Shown here in pieces: positions 27,097 to 35,922 of a DNA stretch of 64,000 nt. Each line of letters opens with the position of its first letter. Position 1 is the stretch's first letter. The position numbers were made by a program, and so were the translations under genes. Below the pieces are notes generated by a model, which saw only the letters and a list, made by a program, of their open reading frames with translations, made no database searches and had not been told where the DNA came from. The DNA comes from Amaricoccus sp003258405 (GTDB taxonomy: Bacteria > Pseudomonadota > Alphaproteobacteria > Rhodobacterales > Rhodobacteraceae): the NCBI RefSeq assembly GCF_043226085.1, contig NZ_CP171225.1:1984001-2048000 (forward strand), given 5' to 3'.

Positions 27097-27170
27097 TGGG
27101 GAATAGGTTAACGGTAGACCCACGGACTCTGACTCCGTTAGTCCTGGTTCGAATCCAGGTTCCCCAGCCA
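27097..27170 (+). tRNA. tRNA-Gln (anticodon CUG)
   Basis: Cloverleaf: acceptor TGGGGAA/TTCCCCA (7 bp), D arm with AACGGTAG loop, anticodon stem ACGGA/TCCGT with loop CTCTGAC giving anticodon CTG, T arm CCTGG/CCAGG with loop TTCGAAT, discriminator G and encoded CCA. It decodes CAG. Its 3' end points towards the catabolic cluster, an orientation typical of integration targets, but I see no integrase or repeated tRNA end. Confidence 0.95.
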
Positions 27171-27625
27171 ATTTTCCCAACCCCATGATTTGATGATGCC
27201 CTTCCGGGAACCCGGAGTGTCGGCTTCTCCTGTGCCACCGCGCCGTGCCGCGACGTGTGCCACATGCAGGTGCGGGCGGCGCGCAACGCGTCTCCGGACC
27301 ATGGGTCGGCGCACTGCCCACGCGAAAAGGCTTTCTGGCTGACGGTGCGCGCGCCGGAGCGTTTGGCGCACCGGGCCCCCAGATTTTTTTTGGCGCTTCT
27401 CGCGCCAGACCAATGTCCGCCGCGAGGCCCTCTGTCTGGCCCGGTCAGTCCGGGTGCCTTTGCGGCCCGACCTAAGGGCCGCATGGCGCCCTGACCAGCA
27501 ACGGGGTGAGGTTCGCCTCAGGTCTCCCAGATAATAATGTGGACCTCTTCAGTGGGGCGGATCAGATACCGACCCGGCCTTGGGGCTCGTGACCGGAGGG
27601 CAGCCACGGATCTGCACGCTCAGGA
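27171..27625. other. 455-bp gap without a recognisable gene
   Basis: Between tRNA-Gln and the end of the catabolic operon. Short frames here have no family resemblance. A hairpin TGGCGC-TTCTC-GCGCCA (27390-27406) lies after a T-run on the plus strand, so it is the wrong way round for a terminator. An ACGCTCAG/CTGAGTGT dyad (27617-27639) spans the stop codon of the last operon gene and may protect the 3' end of its mRNA. Confidence 0.3.
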
Positions 27626-28486
27626 CTACGCTGAGTGTAAACTTGCCAGTACGCCCGCCCGCATCTCCACTCCCAGTATCTCGCGTGCCTGCTGCCACGT
27701 CGCGACCGGGCGCTCGTGCTTCTCGCAGAGATCCACGACGCGGGCGACCAGCGCGGCATTGGATGGCGCCAGCGTCTCCCGATCCAGACGGACGTTGTCT
27801 TCGAGGCCGGTGCGGGTGTGACCGCCGGACGCAATGCACCATTCGTTGATCGTCGCCTGATGTCGGCCAATCCCCGCAGCGCACCAGGGCACATCCGGGC
27901 CAAAGAGGCGCCTGACGGTGTGGACATAGAAGTCGAAGACTTCGCGGTCCACCGGCATGGCATTCCTGACGCCCATGACGAACTGGACATATGGCGTTGC
28001 TGCGATCAGGCCATCGCGATGCATCCTGGCCGCCTGGAAGATGTGGCTGAGATCGAAGGCTTCGACTTCGGGCTTCACCCCGTATCTGACCATCTCGGCA
28101 GCGAGCCACTCGACCAGGTCCGGCGGGTTTTCGTAGACGCGGGTCGGGAAGTTGTTGGACCCCACCGAGAGAGAGGCCATGTCGGGCGCAAGCGACAGCA
28201 TGCCACCACGGGCCCGCCCGGCCCCTGACCTGCCACCGGTCGAGACCTGGAAGATCATGCCGGGACAATGCCGCTCGATCCCTTCCTTGAGCCGCGCGAA
28301 CCTCTCGGGATCGCTGGTGGGTTTCCCCTCCTCATCGCGGACATGCGCATGCACGATGGCGGCACCGGCCTCGAACGCCTCGTGCGTGCTTTCGATCTGT
28401 TCCGTGAGAGTAATGGGGACGGCCTGGTTGTTGGCCTTGTTCGGCAGCGAGCCGGTGATGGCAACACAGATGATGCAGGGGGTCAT
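27626..28486 (-). CDS. Beta-keto-acid cleavage enzyme (BKACE, DUF849), candidate 3-oxoadipate cleaver
   Basis: A 286-aa TIM-barrel enzyme of the 3-keto-5-aminohexanoate cleavage (Kce) family, which joins acetyl-CoA and a beta-keto acid to give acetoacetate and an acyl-CoA. The zinc ligands His46 and His48 (VHAHVRD), the STGG loop, and the Arg and Glu of GGHTRTGLEDN are all present. Position 14, Glu in the lysine-fermentation enzyme, is Leu here (TGSLP), so an amino-group substrate is unlikely. It is the last gene of the cat/ben operon, its ATG overlapping the pcaD stop (ATGA), which points to 3-oxoadipate as substrate. Products would be succinyl-CoA and acetoacetate. The family call is sure; the substrate is inferred. 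Confidence 0.85.
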   Translation of the reverse strand: MTPCIICVAITGSLPNKANNQAVPITLTEQIESTHEAFEAGAAIVHAHVRDEEGKPTSDPERFARLKEGIERHCPGMIFQVSTGGRSGAGRARGGMLSLAPDMASLSVGSNNFPTRVYENPPDLVEWLAAEMVRYGVKPEVEAFDLSHIFQAARMHRDGLIAATPYVQFVMGVRNAMPVDREVFDFYVHTVRRLFGPDVPWCAAGIGRHQATINEWCIASGGHTRTGLEDNVRLDRETLAPSNAALVARVVDLCEKHERPVATWQQAREILGVEMRAGVLASLHSA

Positions 28487-29340
28487 GACATGCTTTCTGA
28501 TCTTGTCCGGTCGACGGCGAAGGGCCGTCGGGATGCGGCAGTATCGGTTACTGGGTCGGGGGAGCAGAGGAAGTCCGACAGATGTGAATTGAACCCGCTC
28601 GCTGCTTCGATGTTGATGATATGCCGCCCCGGCAGGATCACATGCTGCCCGTTCGGAACGGCCATGGCGATCGCCTCCAGATCGGCAGGCGGGCAGACCG
28701 GGTCGTCATCGCCCGAAATGGCCAGGAGGGGCGCCGTGATCCTGCCAAGACTGTCTTGGAGATCCGCCCCGGCAAGTGCCGCGCAGCAGGCCGCATAACC
28801 ATCGACCGAGGTCGCGGCGAAGCTGTGGAGGATTCCGTCCACGATTTCTGGCTGGGCTGCGCGAAAGGCGGGTGTGAACCAGCGCTCCGCGGTCGCGGGC
28901 ACGAGCCCATCCAGCCCGTTGGCTTCGACCTCGCCGATGCGCGCGTTCCAGCTCTCCGCTGTGCCGATCCGGGCCGCAGTGGCGCAGAGGACGACGCGGT
29001 CGAGCCGGCTGCTGGCGTGGATGCCCAGCCATTGCCCGGTCAGTCCGCCGATGGACAGGCCGCAGAAATGGGTTCGCTCGATGCCGAGTGCATCCATGAG
29101 CGCGATCACGTCGCCGCCCAGATCGGCCAGGCTCAAGGGGGCCCCCGCAGTGCCGGACTTGCCATGTCCACGGCGATCATAGCGCAGGATGCGGAACCTC
29201 TTCGACAGACCGGCAACCTGGGCGTCCCACATGTGCAGGTCCGTGCCCAGGGAATTGCAGAAGGTCAGCCAGGGTTTTTCCGTCGAGGTCTCGTCGATGC
29301 GGTAGTGAAGACGATGGGTCGGCAGGTTCAGATACGGCAT
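28483..29340 (-). CDS. pcaD: 3-oxoadipate enol-lactonase
   Basis: A 285-aa alpha/beta hydrolase that opens 3-oxoadipate enol-lactone to 3-oxoadipate. Oxyanion region TFCNSLGTDLHMWDAQV, then YDRRGHGKS, nucleophile elbow CGLSIGGLTGQWLG (Ser96), acid near GDDDPVCPP and the histidine in LPGRHIINIEAASGFNSHL, all as in PcaD/CatD. The C-terminus has about 15 extra residues (ASRRPFAVDRTRSESMS) running into the overlap with the BKACE gene, which suggests coupled translation of the two last steps. It is 60 bp downstream of the MFS transporter gene in the same operon. Confidence 0.93.
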   Translation of the reverse strand: MPYLNLPTHRLHYRIDETSTEKPWLTFCNSLGTDLHMWDAQVAGLSKRFRILRYDRRGHGKSGTAGAPLSLADLGGDVIALMDALGIERTHFCGLSIGGLTGQWLGIHASSRLDRVVLCATAARIGTAESWNARIGEVEANGLDGLVPATAERWFTPAFRAAQPEIVDGILHSFAATSVDGYAACCAALAGADLQDSLGRITAPLLAISGDDDPVCPPADLEAIAMAVPNGQHVILPGRHIINIEAASGFNSHLSDFLCSPDPVTDTAASRRPFAVDRTRSESMS

Positions 29341-29400
29341 GTCAGATTTTCCCGAAAATGCGGCGCGCGGCCGGACCGCGCGCCGTCTCTCATGGTTCGA

Positions 29401-30729
29401 TCAGGTGGCGGCAAGCTGCGGGGTGCCGCGGACAGGCCCGCTGCTCAGCGCGAAGACCAGCATCGCAATGGCCGAGATCGCCGCCGGGATCGCGAAGATG
29501 AGGAAGTTCTGCTCGAGCGGCAGTTCCCGCGCCAGCAGCACACCGCCGAACGTCGGTCCGACGATCGCACCGATCCGGCCCACGCCCGAGGCCCAGCCGA
29601 GTCCGGTCGAGCGGACCGACAGGTTATAGAGCTGCGCAACGCTGGCGTAGAGCAGGATCTGCGTGCCGATCGTGGTGGCTCCGGCGACGAAGACCAACGC
29701 GAAGAGCAGGCCCGATGCGGGGTTGAAGCCGATCAGCGCGATCGACAGGCTCGCCGCCACGAAATAGGCAATGACGATCTTCGGGAGGCCGAAGCGGTCG
29801 CCCAGTCTGCCGCCCGCGATTGCCCCTGCCATGCCGCCGAAGTTCAGCGAGAACAGCGACAGAAGGCTGGCGCGTTCGGCATAACCGGCTTCCTGCAGCA
29901 CCTTGGGCAGCCAGGACGACAGCAGATAGACGAGGAGCAGGCAGCAGAAGAACGAGAGCCACAGCATCAGCGTGCGCAGGGCGCGGCCGTGGCGGAACAG
30001 TTCCGCGACCGAAGCCGAAACGCCCTTGGTCTCCGCGAACACAAGCCGGTCGTCCGCGGCCAGCGGCGTTCCCGAGACCTTGGCGAAGATGCGCCTTGCC
30101 TCGTCCTGCTTGCCCTGACGGATCAGGAACCCCAGAGACTCCGGCAGCTTCCACAGGATGACCGGCAACAGCAGCAACGGCACGGCAGCGATGAAGAACA
30201 TGGGCTTCCAGCCGAAACTGGGAATGAGCCCGATCCCGAGGCCGGCCGCGACCATGCCGCCAATCGAATAGCCCGAGAACATCAGCGCAACAATCGTTCC
30301 GCGCATGCGTTTTGGCGCATATTCATTCATCAGCGCCACGGCATTCGGCATCAGGCCGCCGCAACCCAGACCGGCGATGAAGCGGAAAATCTTGAACTGC
30401 TCCGGCGAGTTCGCGAACCCCGTCAGCAGGGTCGCCGAGGTGAAGAGCAGAAAGCTGATCGCCACGCCCTTCTTGCGGCCGATCCTGTCGGCCAGCGGCC
30501 CCAGGATCAGCGCTCCGAACATCATCCCGAAGAGCGCCCACGCCTGGAGCGCGCCCGCCTGCGGCTTGGTCAGGCCCCATTCCGCGATCAGCGTCGGCAG
30601 CACCGTGCCGGCCACGAATACGTCATAGCCATCGATCACCAGCAGCGCTCCGCAGAGCGCGACCACCATCCATTGAAAGCTTCCGAACGGGCCCTGGTCG
30701 ATGGCCTCGCCTACGTCGATATTGCGCAT
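29401..30729 (-). CDS. benK: Benzoate/aromatic acid:H+ symporter, MFS AAHS family (BenK-like)
   Basis: A 442-aa, 12-helix inner-membrane transporter. Helix 1 carries DGYDVFVAG, matching the D-G-(Y/F)-D motif of the aromatic acid:proton symporters BenK and PcaK. The loop 2-3 motif is GPLADRIGRKKG, helix 4 has RFIAGLGCGGLMPNAVAL, and loop 8-9 has GGRLGDRFG. Position between benD and pcaD makes benzoate uptake the likely role, though other aromatic acids could be carried. The long loop between helices 6 and 7 (LPESLGFLIRQGKQDEARRIFAKV) is standard for the family. Confidence 0.9.
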   Translation of the reverse strand: MRNIDVGEAIDQGPFGSFQWMVVALCGALLVIDGYDVFVAGTVLPTLIAEWGLTKPQAGALQAWALFGMMFGALILGPLADRIGRKKGVAISFLLFTSATLLTGFANSPEQFKIFRFIAGLGCGGLMPNAVALMNEYAPKRMRGTIVALMFSGYSIGGMVAAGLGIGLIPSFGWKPMFFIAAVPLLLLPVILWKLPESLGFLIRQGKQDEARRIFAKVSGTPLAADDRLVFAETKGVSASVAELFRHGRALRTLMLWLSFFCCLLLVYLLSSWLPKVLQEAGYAERASLLSLFSLNFGGMAGAIAGGRLGDRFGLPKIVIAYFVAASLSIALIGFNPASGLLFALVFVAGATTIGTQILLYASVAQLYNLSVRSTGLGWASGVGRIGAIVGPTFGGVLLARELPLEQNFLIFAIPAAISAIAMLVFALSSGPVRGTPQLAAT

Positions 30730-30766
30730 GTCTTGTCTCCACCCTGTTGATTGGTTCAGTTCTGGT

Positions 30767-31552
30767 TCAGCCCGTGTCGCCGCCCGCCACGGGCAGGACG
30801 GTCCCGGTGATGTAGGACGCCTCGTCGGACGCCAGGAAAAGGATCGGGGCGGCCTGTTCCTCGATCGTGCCGTAGCGCTTCATGAAGGCCGATTGGGCCA
30901 CTTGGGTAACGACCTCCGCCATCCAGGCCTTTTCGGCAGCGCTGTCGCCCGAGGCGTTACGCGGGATCCGGCGGGGCGGCGCTTCGGTTCCGCCTGGAGC
31001 GGTGGCCACGACGCGGATGTTGCGGGGCGCCAGTTCCATCGCGAGCGACTGCGTGATCGCATTCACCCCGCCCTTGGCCGCCGAATAGGGGACGCGGTAG
31101 ATGCCGCGCGTGGCATTGGACGAGACGTTGACGATCGTCCCCCTGCCCCGCTCCAGCAGGTGCGGCAACACCGCATGACAGCAGTGGAGCGTCGGCATCA
31201 GCGAGCGCCGGATCTCGGCATCGATCTGGGCCGGTTCGAATTCGGCGAAGGGCCGCATGCGGATCGCGCCGCCCACGTTGTTGATCAGGATATCTATGCC
31301 GCCGAAGGTCTCGGCGGCGTGGCGCATGGCCGCGGCGGCACCGTCCCAGGTTTCCAAGTCAGCCTCGAAGGCCGCAGCGTCTCCGCCCGCCTCGGCGGCC
31401 ACATCGGCCACGAAATCGGCGCGGTCCACGAACAGGACCTTGCCGCCTTCGGCCGCGGCGCGCAGGGCGACCGCGCGCCCGATCCCCTGCGCGGCGCCGG
31501 TCACCACCAGCACCTTGCCCGCGAAGCGCCCGGCGAAATGTGCCCCGGTCAT
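30767..31552 (-). CDS. benD: Benzoate diol dehydrogenase (1,6-dihydroxycyclohexa-2,4-diene-1-carboxylate dehydrogenase)
   Basis: A 261-aa short-chain dehydrogenase that oxidises and decarboxylates benzoate cis-diol to catechol using NAD+. Cofactor motif VVTGAAQGIG, the NNVGG motif after helix 4, catalytic Ser in NVSSNATRGIYR and Tyr-x-x-x-Lys in VPYSAAKGG. The segment TEAPPRRIPRN is characteristic of BenD/XylL rather than general SDRs. Its ATG overlaps the benC stop by 4 bp, so electron-transfer component and dehydrogenase are coupled. The MFS gene follows after 37 bp. Confidence 0.94.
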   Translation of the reverse strand: MTGAHFAGRFAGKVLVVTGAAQGIGRAVALRAAAEGGKVLFVDRADFVADVAAEAGGDAAAFEADLETWDGAAAAMRHAAETFGGIDILINNVGGAIRMRPFAEFEPAQIDAEIRRSLMPTLHCCHAVLPHLLERGRGTIVNVSSNATRGIYRVPYSAAKGGVNAITQSLAMELAPRNIRVVATAPGGTEAPPRRIPRNASGDSAAEKAWMAEVVTQVAQSAFMKRYGTIEEQAAPILFLASDEASYITGTVLPVAGGDTG

Positions 31553-32577
31553 GCGATGGCCTTCAGGGGCACGTTGGGCGTGAACTTCTCGTAGTGGAAG
31601 CTCGCCGGGGTGAAGCCGCTCTCATCGAGGTAGTGCCGCACGGCATCGACCATCGGCGGAGGGCCGCAGAGATAGACATCGACCTCGCCCGCGGCGAGCA
31701 TCTCCTCGGGCATGTGCTGCGTCACCCAGCCCTTGCGCAGGTGATCGGACGCCGGATCGGCAACGACCGTCGCGAAGGTGAAGTTCGGCAGACGGCTGGC
31801 GTAGGCCGCAATCTCGTCGACCAGAACCAGATCCAGATCGCGCGTGACGCCATAGACGAGATGGATCTGCCGCGTCGATCCGGCACGGGCCAGAACCTCG
31901 AGCATCGACAGGAAGGGCGCGAGGCCGGTGCCGCCCGCGAGGAACAGAAGCGGGCCGTCGCCGTCGCGCAGATAGAAGCTGCCCATCGGACCCGTCAGGT
32001 CCAGCTGGTCGCCGGGCTTCGCGCGGGCCAGCCAGCCGCTCATCAGGCCAGCCTCGATCTTCTTGATCAGGAAGCCCAGATTGCGCTCACCCGGGGCGCT
32101 ACTGAACGAATAGGAGCGGTGCTCGCCGCTGCCCGGCACGCCGATGTTGACATATTGTCCCGGCAGGAAGGCGGGCGCCGAAGCGCTCTCGTCCACCTCC
32201 AGTTCCAGGACCACCGCCGCGTCCTGGTGCGGCTCGATGCGGGCCACGGTCGCCGGGAAGGTTTGCTGGCCGGTCTTGCAGGCCAGCGAGGTTGTCGGGA
32301 CCGAGAGGACGCAGTCCGAAGACGGGACCATCTGGCAGGTGAGGACCAGCCCCTCCGCGGCCTCGTCCTCGGTGAGCGCGTCCTCTATATAGTCCTCGCC
32401 CATATCATAGCTGCCGCATTCGGCGCGGCACTTGCAGGTACCGCACACCCCGTCCGAGCAGTCCATCGGCAGGTTGATCTTGTTGCGAAATGCGGCGTCG
32501 AGAACCTTCTCGCCCGGCTTGCAGTCGACGAAGCGGGTGATGCCGTCCTCGAAGTTCAGTGCGATCCTGTAGCACAT
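31549..32577 (-). CDS. benC: Benzoate 1,2-dioxygenase electron-transfer component
   Basis: A 342-aa NADH:ferredoxin-type reductase feeding electrons to BenAB. An N-terminal plant-type [2Fe-2S] domain has CSDGVCGTCKCRAECG and the fourth Cys in LVLTCQM. Then come the FAD-binding domain (EHRSYSFSSAPGE) and the NAD-binding domain (LLFLAGGTGLAPFLSMLEVL and DVYLCGPPPMVDAVRHYL). The order [2Fe-2S]-FAD-NAD is that of class IB ring-hydroxylating dioxygenase reductases. It begins 45 bp after benB and overlaps benD. Confidence 0.95.
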   Translation of the reverse strand: MCYRIALNFEDGITRFVDCKPGEKVLDAAFRNKINLPMDCSDGVCGTCKCRAECGSYDMGEDYIEDALTEDEAAEGLVLTCQMVPSSDCVLSVPTTSLACKTGQQTFPATVARIEPHQDAAVVLELEVDESASAPAFLPGQYVNIGVPGSGEHRSYSFSSAPGERNLGFLIKKIEAGLMSGWLARAKPGDQLDLTGPMGSFYLRDGDGPLLFLAGGTGLAPFLSMLEVLARAGSTRQIHLVYGVTRDLDLVLVDEIAAYASRLPNFTFATVVADPASDHLRKGWVTQHMPEEMLAAGEVDVYLCGPPPMVDAVRHYLDESGFTPASFHYEKFTPNVPLKAIA

Positions 32578-32622
32578 GGTCGCTTCCTCCTTGCGGTTTC
32601 TTGTGGCTGGGCTCCGTGGCCG

Positions 32623-33138
32623 TCAGACGTGGTAGACGTCGATGACCTGGCGGATGTAGTCGTTCTTCAGGACGATCTTCTTGGCCGCGATCACCGGTCC
32701 GTTCTCCGTCTGACGAAGGGTCACGAACATCGTTCCGAAGAACTGGTCGGTGGTCTTGTAGCGGTGGTTCAGCGTGTGGAAGTTATAGCGCACGTCCACC
32801 TCGCCCCCCCGCTCGGCGATCACCTCGACGTTCAGGACGGCATGGCTGGTGCGCGGTTCGGGCGTGGATGCGCCCGAACGCTCGGTCTTGATGCGGAAGA
32901 CGCGGTCTTCGAGACCTTCGCGGTTGGGATAGTAGATCAGCGAGATCTCGGACTGCGGGTCCTCGGTCGTCTGGTCGTTGTCGTCCCAGGCCGGCATCCA
33001 GTAGGACGCATCCGGCGCATAGCAGGTCAGCCACTCGTCCCATTGCCTGTCATCGAGCAGGCGCGCCTCGCGGTAGAGGAAGGCGCAGATGGTGCTGTAG
33101 TCCAGGCTGGTGCTGGCGATGTCCTGATCGAGGCTCAT
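32623..33138 (-). CDS. benB: Benzoate 1,2-dioxygenase small (beta) subunit
   Basis: A 171-aa structural subunit with the cone-shaped NTF2-like fold. Signature stretches are ICAFLYREARLLDDRQWDEWL, YAPDASYWMPAWDDND, SLIYYPNREGLEDRVFRI and the C-terminal QFFGTMFVTLRQTENG. It lacks redox centres and packs with BenA in an alpha3beta3 hexamer. The start overlaps the benA stop (ATGA), keeping the two subunits in step. Confidence 0.95.
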   Translation of the reverse strand: MSLDQDIASTSLDYSTICAFLYREARLLDDRQWDEWLTCYAPDASYWMPAWDDNDQTTEDPQSEISLIYYPNREGLEDRVFRIKTERSGASTPEPRTSHAVLNVEVIAERGGEVDVRYNFHTLNHRYKTTDQFFGTMFVTLRQTENGPVIAAKKIVLKNDYIRQVIDVYHV

Positions 33139-34505
33139 GCTGCTGCTCCCGTCTTCGCGCCGGCTTTCTCGGTCGCGAGCGCTTCACGCATCACGCGGGC
33201 CCAGTATTCGTGCTGGCAGACGAACAGGCCCTCGTCCTCGCTGCGTTCGCCCGACAGGAGCGGATTGAGCCCCATGCCGCGGGCGTTCTCGTCCGGGCCC
33301 TCGATCCACAGGGGCGCGCCGCGCGACATGTCGTTCCAGAGGTGCAGGCTGCCGGCATAGGCGGTCTGGCAGGCACGGAATTCCTCCAGATCGTCCGAGG
33401 TGCCCATGCCCGAGACGTTGAAGAAGTCCTCATACTGGCGGATGCGGTTCGCGCGGTCCTCTGCGCTTTCGCCCTTGGGAGCAAAGCAGAAGATGGTGAC
33501 CTCGGTCCGGTCCACGCCGAGCGGGCGGACGACGCGGATCTGGGTGCTGAACTGGTCCATCAGGAACACGTTCGGATAGAGGCAGAGGTTGCGCGTCTGG
33601 TTGACGATGTAGCCCGCCTTCTTCTCGCCGACGCGGGCGATGATCTCGTCGCGGCGGTTGTAGACCGGGCGGACCTCGGGGTTGCGGGTGTTGGTCCAGA
33701 GGAGGATATGGCCGTTCTCGAAGCCGTAGACGCCGGCGACGGACTTGCTCCAGCTGTTGGCGTCGACTGCCTTGGTGCCGGTTTCGCTGCGGCGGTCCAT
33801 CGTGGTGGCGTAGTTCCAGTGGACGGAACTCACGTGATAGCCGTCGCAGCCGTTCTCCATCTGCAGCTTCCAGTTGCCGTCATAGATGTAGGAGGAATTG
33901 CCGCGCAGAACCTCCAGGCCTTCGGGCGCCTGGTCGACAATCTGGTCGATGATGACGGTGGTCTCGCCCAGATAGTCTTCCAGGGGCGCGGCATCGGGGT
34001 TCAGGCTGCCGAACAGGAAGCCGCGATAGCTCTCGAAGCGGGCAACCTTCGTCAGGTTGTGCGAGCCGTCCTTGTTGAACTGTTCGGGATATTGCGTGGT
34101 CTTGGCGTCCTTCACCTTCAGGAGCTTGCCGGTGTTGGCGAAGGTCCAGCCGTGGAACGGACAGGTGAAGCTTCCCTTGTTGCCCTGCTTGCGGCGGCAG
34201 AGCATCGCCCCCTTGTGGGCGCAGGCGTTGATGACGGCGTTCAGCGTGCCGGTCTTGTCGCGGGTGATGACCACCGGCTGACGGCCGATCCAGGTGGTGT
34301 AGTAGTCATTGATTTCGGGGATCTGGCTTTCATGGGCCAGATAGACCCAGTTGCCTTCGAAGATGTGCTTCATCTCCAGCGCGAAGAGATCCTCGTCGGT
34401 GAAGATGTCGCGCCGGCAGCGGTAGAGGCCGGCCTCGGCGTCGTCCTGCACGGCCGTGGCCAGCAGGTTATCCAGATCGCGGGCCTTTTCGAGTATCGCG
34501 GACAT
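33135..34505 (-). CDS. benA: Benzoate 1,2-dioxygenase large (alpha) subunit
   Basis: A 456-aa catalytic subunit that adds O2 to benzoate to give the 1,2-cis-diol. Rieske [2Fe-2S] ligands are Cys-x-His in NACAHKGAMLC and Cys-x-x-His in FTCPFHGWTF. The mononuclear iron site has the His pair in NGCDGYHVSSVHWNYAT and an Asp late in the chain. KLQMENGCDGYH and the C-terminal EGPDENARGMGLNPL are close to BenA/XylX. It is preceded by catA with a 115-bp gap but no separate BenM-type site, so transcription probably comes from the catB promoter. Confidence 0.95.
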   Translation of the reverse strand: MSAILEKARDLDNLLATAVQDDAEAGLYRCRRDIFTDEDLFALEMKHIFEGNWVYLAHESQIPEINDYYTTWIGRQPVVITRDKTGTLNAVINACAHKGAMLCRRKQGNKGSFTCPFHGWTFANTGKLLKVKDAKTTQYPEQFNKDGSHNLTKVARFESYRGFLFGSLNPDAAPLEDYLGETTVIIDQIVDQAPEGLEVLRGNSSYIYDGNWKLQMENGCDGYHVSSVHWNYATTMDRRSETGTKAVDANSWSKSVAGVYGFENGHILLWTNTRNPEVRPVYNRRDEIIARVGEKKAGYIVNQTRNLCLYPNVFLMDQFSTQIRVVRPLGVDRTEVTIFCFAPKGESAEDRANRIRQYEDFFNVSGMGTSDDLEEFRACQTAYAGSLHLWNDMSRGAPLWIEGPDENARGMGLNPLLSGERSEDEGLFVCQHEYWARVMREALATEKAGAKTGAAA

Positions 34506-34620
34506 GAGTTCTCCCTCGAGGGGTCGCGCCCTTGTCGGGCAGGCCCCTGCTTGATGTTGGTCTTGGGTGGACGGTGGGGTCGGGCAGTCGCGCCTTGGCG
34601 GACTGCCCGGGATATGCCGG

Positions 34621-35559
34621 TCAGGCGGCGGCGCGGCGGCGCTGCTCGTTGACCTGGTTGTCGACGCCGTCGACCAGCGCGGTCAGATGAATGTCGAAGC
34701 AGATCTCGGCGAAGGGGCCGTTCAGCCCGTTGGCGTGAATGCTCTCCTCGTCGGTGCGCTCAATGACGTGGGGCACCAGGCCTTCGCGGGTCGCATAGGC
34801 GAAATCGTCGTTGATGAGCGGATCGCCTTCGATGTTGATCTGTGTGGTGAGCTTGCGATGACCATCGGCGCTGATGAAGAAGTGGATGTGCGCGGGGCGC
34901 TGTCCGTGCCGTCCGAGTGCCGTGAGAACCTTTTCGGTCGGGCTGCCGGGGGGCACGCCGTAACCGCTCGGCAGGATGCTCTGGAACCTGTAGCTGCCAT
35001 TCTCGTCAGCGATGATCGTGCGGCGCATGTTGAAGGGCGCCTGCTTGCCGGTCGGATCGAAGTGCGAATAGAAGCCGCGCGTGTCGCAGTGCCAGACCTC
35101 GACCTTCGCGCCGGGAAGCGGCTTGCCGTCGGCCCCATGGACCGTGCCGTGCATGATCAGCGTGTGGCCGTTGGTGTCGGTGCCGTCGTCAAGGCGCGCG
35201 AAGCCCGTCGATTCCGGGGCGCCGGCCACGTAGAGCGGGCCTTCGATGGTGCGCGGCGTCGGGTTCTCGATCCCCAGCGAGGCATCGATGGCGTCGAGCC
35301 GTTCGTCGATGAAGTGATCAATCCCCAGGCCCGGCGAAATGAGGCCCGCCTCGCCGGCTGCGCCCATATCGTTGAGCCACGCGACGCCGGCCCAGTATTC
35401 GTCCGGCGTGATATTCAGATCGTCGATCGCCTTGAACAGGTCCGACATCAGCCGATGGACGATCTCCTTCATGCGCGGGTTGCCGTCGTTGTTGTTCAGG
35501 CCGCTGAGTTCCTTCAGGAACGCCTGCACATCGGGACGGTCAAAAATCTGTACGGTCAT
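34621..35559 (-). CDS. catA: Catechol 1,2-dioxygenase
   Basis: A 312-aa intradiol Fe(III) dioxygenase that cleaves catechol to cis,cis-muconate. An N-terminal helical dimerisation domain (residues 1-100, with lipid-binding in homologues) precedes the beta-sandwich. Fe ligands expected at the Tyr in EGPLYVAGAP, the Tyr in ILPSGYGVPPGSP and the two His of RPAHIHFFIS, all present. ATG 35559 has AAGGAGG 8 bp upstream; an in-frame ATG six codons earlier overlaps that site. Between catC and benA in the operon. Confidence 0.95.
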   Translation of the reverse strand: MTVQIFDRPDVQAFLKELSGLNNNDGNPRMKEIVHRLMSDLFKAIDDLNITPDEYWAGVAWLNDMGAAGEAGLISPGLGIDHFIDERLDAIDASLGIENPTPRTIEGPLYVAGAPESTGFARLDDGTDTNGHTLIMHGTVHGADGKPLPGAKVEVWHCDTRGFYSHFDPTGKQAPFNMRRTIIADENGSYRFQSILPSGYGVPPGSPTEKVLTALGRHGQRPAHIHFFISADGHRKLTTQINIEGDPLINDDFAYATREGLVPHVIERTDEESIHANGLNGPFAEICFDIHLTALVDGVDNQVNEQRRRAAA

Positions 35560-35629
35560 GGTGTCTTCCTCCTTCATTCGTTTTCGAAACTGGGTGGGAC
35601 GGCTTGTGCCGCCGTCCTCGTGGGCAGGG

Positions 35630-35920
35630 TCAGCTGTCGTCGTCGCGGATTGCGGACGGGTGGCGCAGCAGCGGCGTCACCTTGATGTCCATGAACGGAA
35701 AGAGCGGCAGCCCCGTCAGGATCTCGTGCAGCTCGGCGGTATCGCGCACGTCGAAGATGCTGACGTTTGCGTATTGTCCCGCGACCCGCCAGATGTGCCG
35801 CCACTTGCCTGAGCTCTGCAGATCCTGAGAGTAGGCCTTCTCGCGCGCGAGGATCTGGGCGGTCTCTTCGGCCGGCAGGTCGCGCGGGATCTTCACGTCC
35901 ATGAAAACATGAAAGAGCAT
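35630..35920 (-). CDS. catC: Muconolactone delta-isomerase
   Basis: A 96-aa decameric isomerase that converts muconolactone to 3-oxoadipate enol-lactone. Signature MLFHVFMDVKIPRDLPAEE at the start, then REKAYSQDLQSSGKWRHIWRVAGQYANVSIFDV and LPLFPFMDIKVTPLLRHPS. Full length for the family. ATG 35920 begins the conserved motif; it lies only 2 bp from the catB stop, so the two are coupled. Confidence 0.95.
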   Translation of the reverse strand: MLFHVFMDVKIPRDLPAEETAQILAREKAYSQDLQSSGKWRHIWRVAGQYANVSIFDVRDTAELHEILTGLPLFPFMDIKVTPLLRHPSAIRDDDS

Positions 35921-35922
35921 TG

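Noticed and set aside
27097..27170. tRNA-Gln as attachment site of an integrated element
   Set aside because: No integrase, no repeat of the tRNA 3' end within the window; kept only as a weak hypothesis under findings.
27381..27406. Hairpin TGGCGC-TTCTC-GCGCCA with eight T's
   Set aside because: The T-run precedes the stem on the plus strand and becomes an A-run after it on the minus strand; neither strand has the terminator order.
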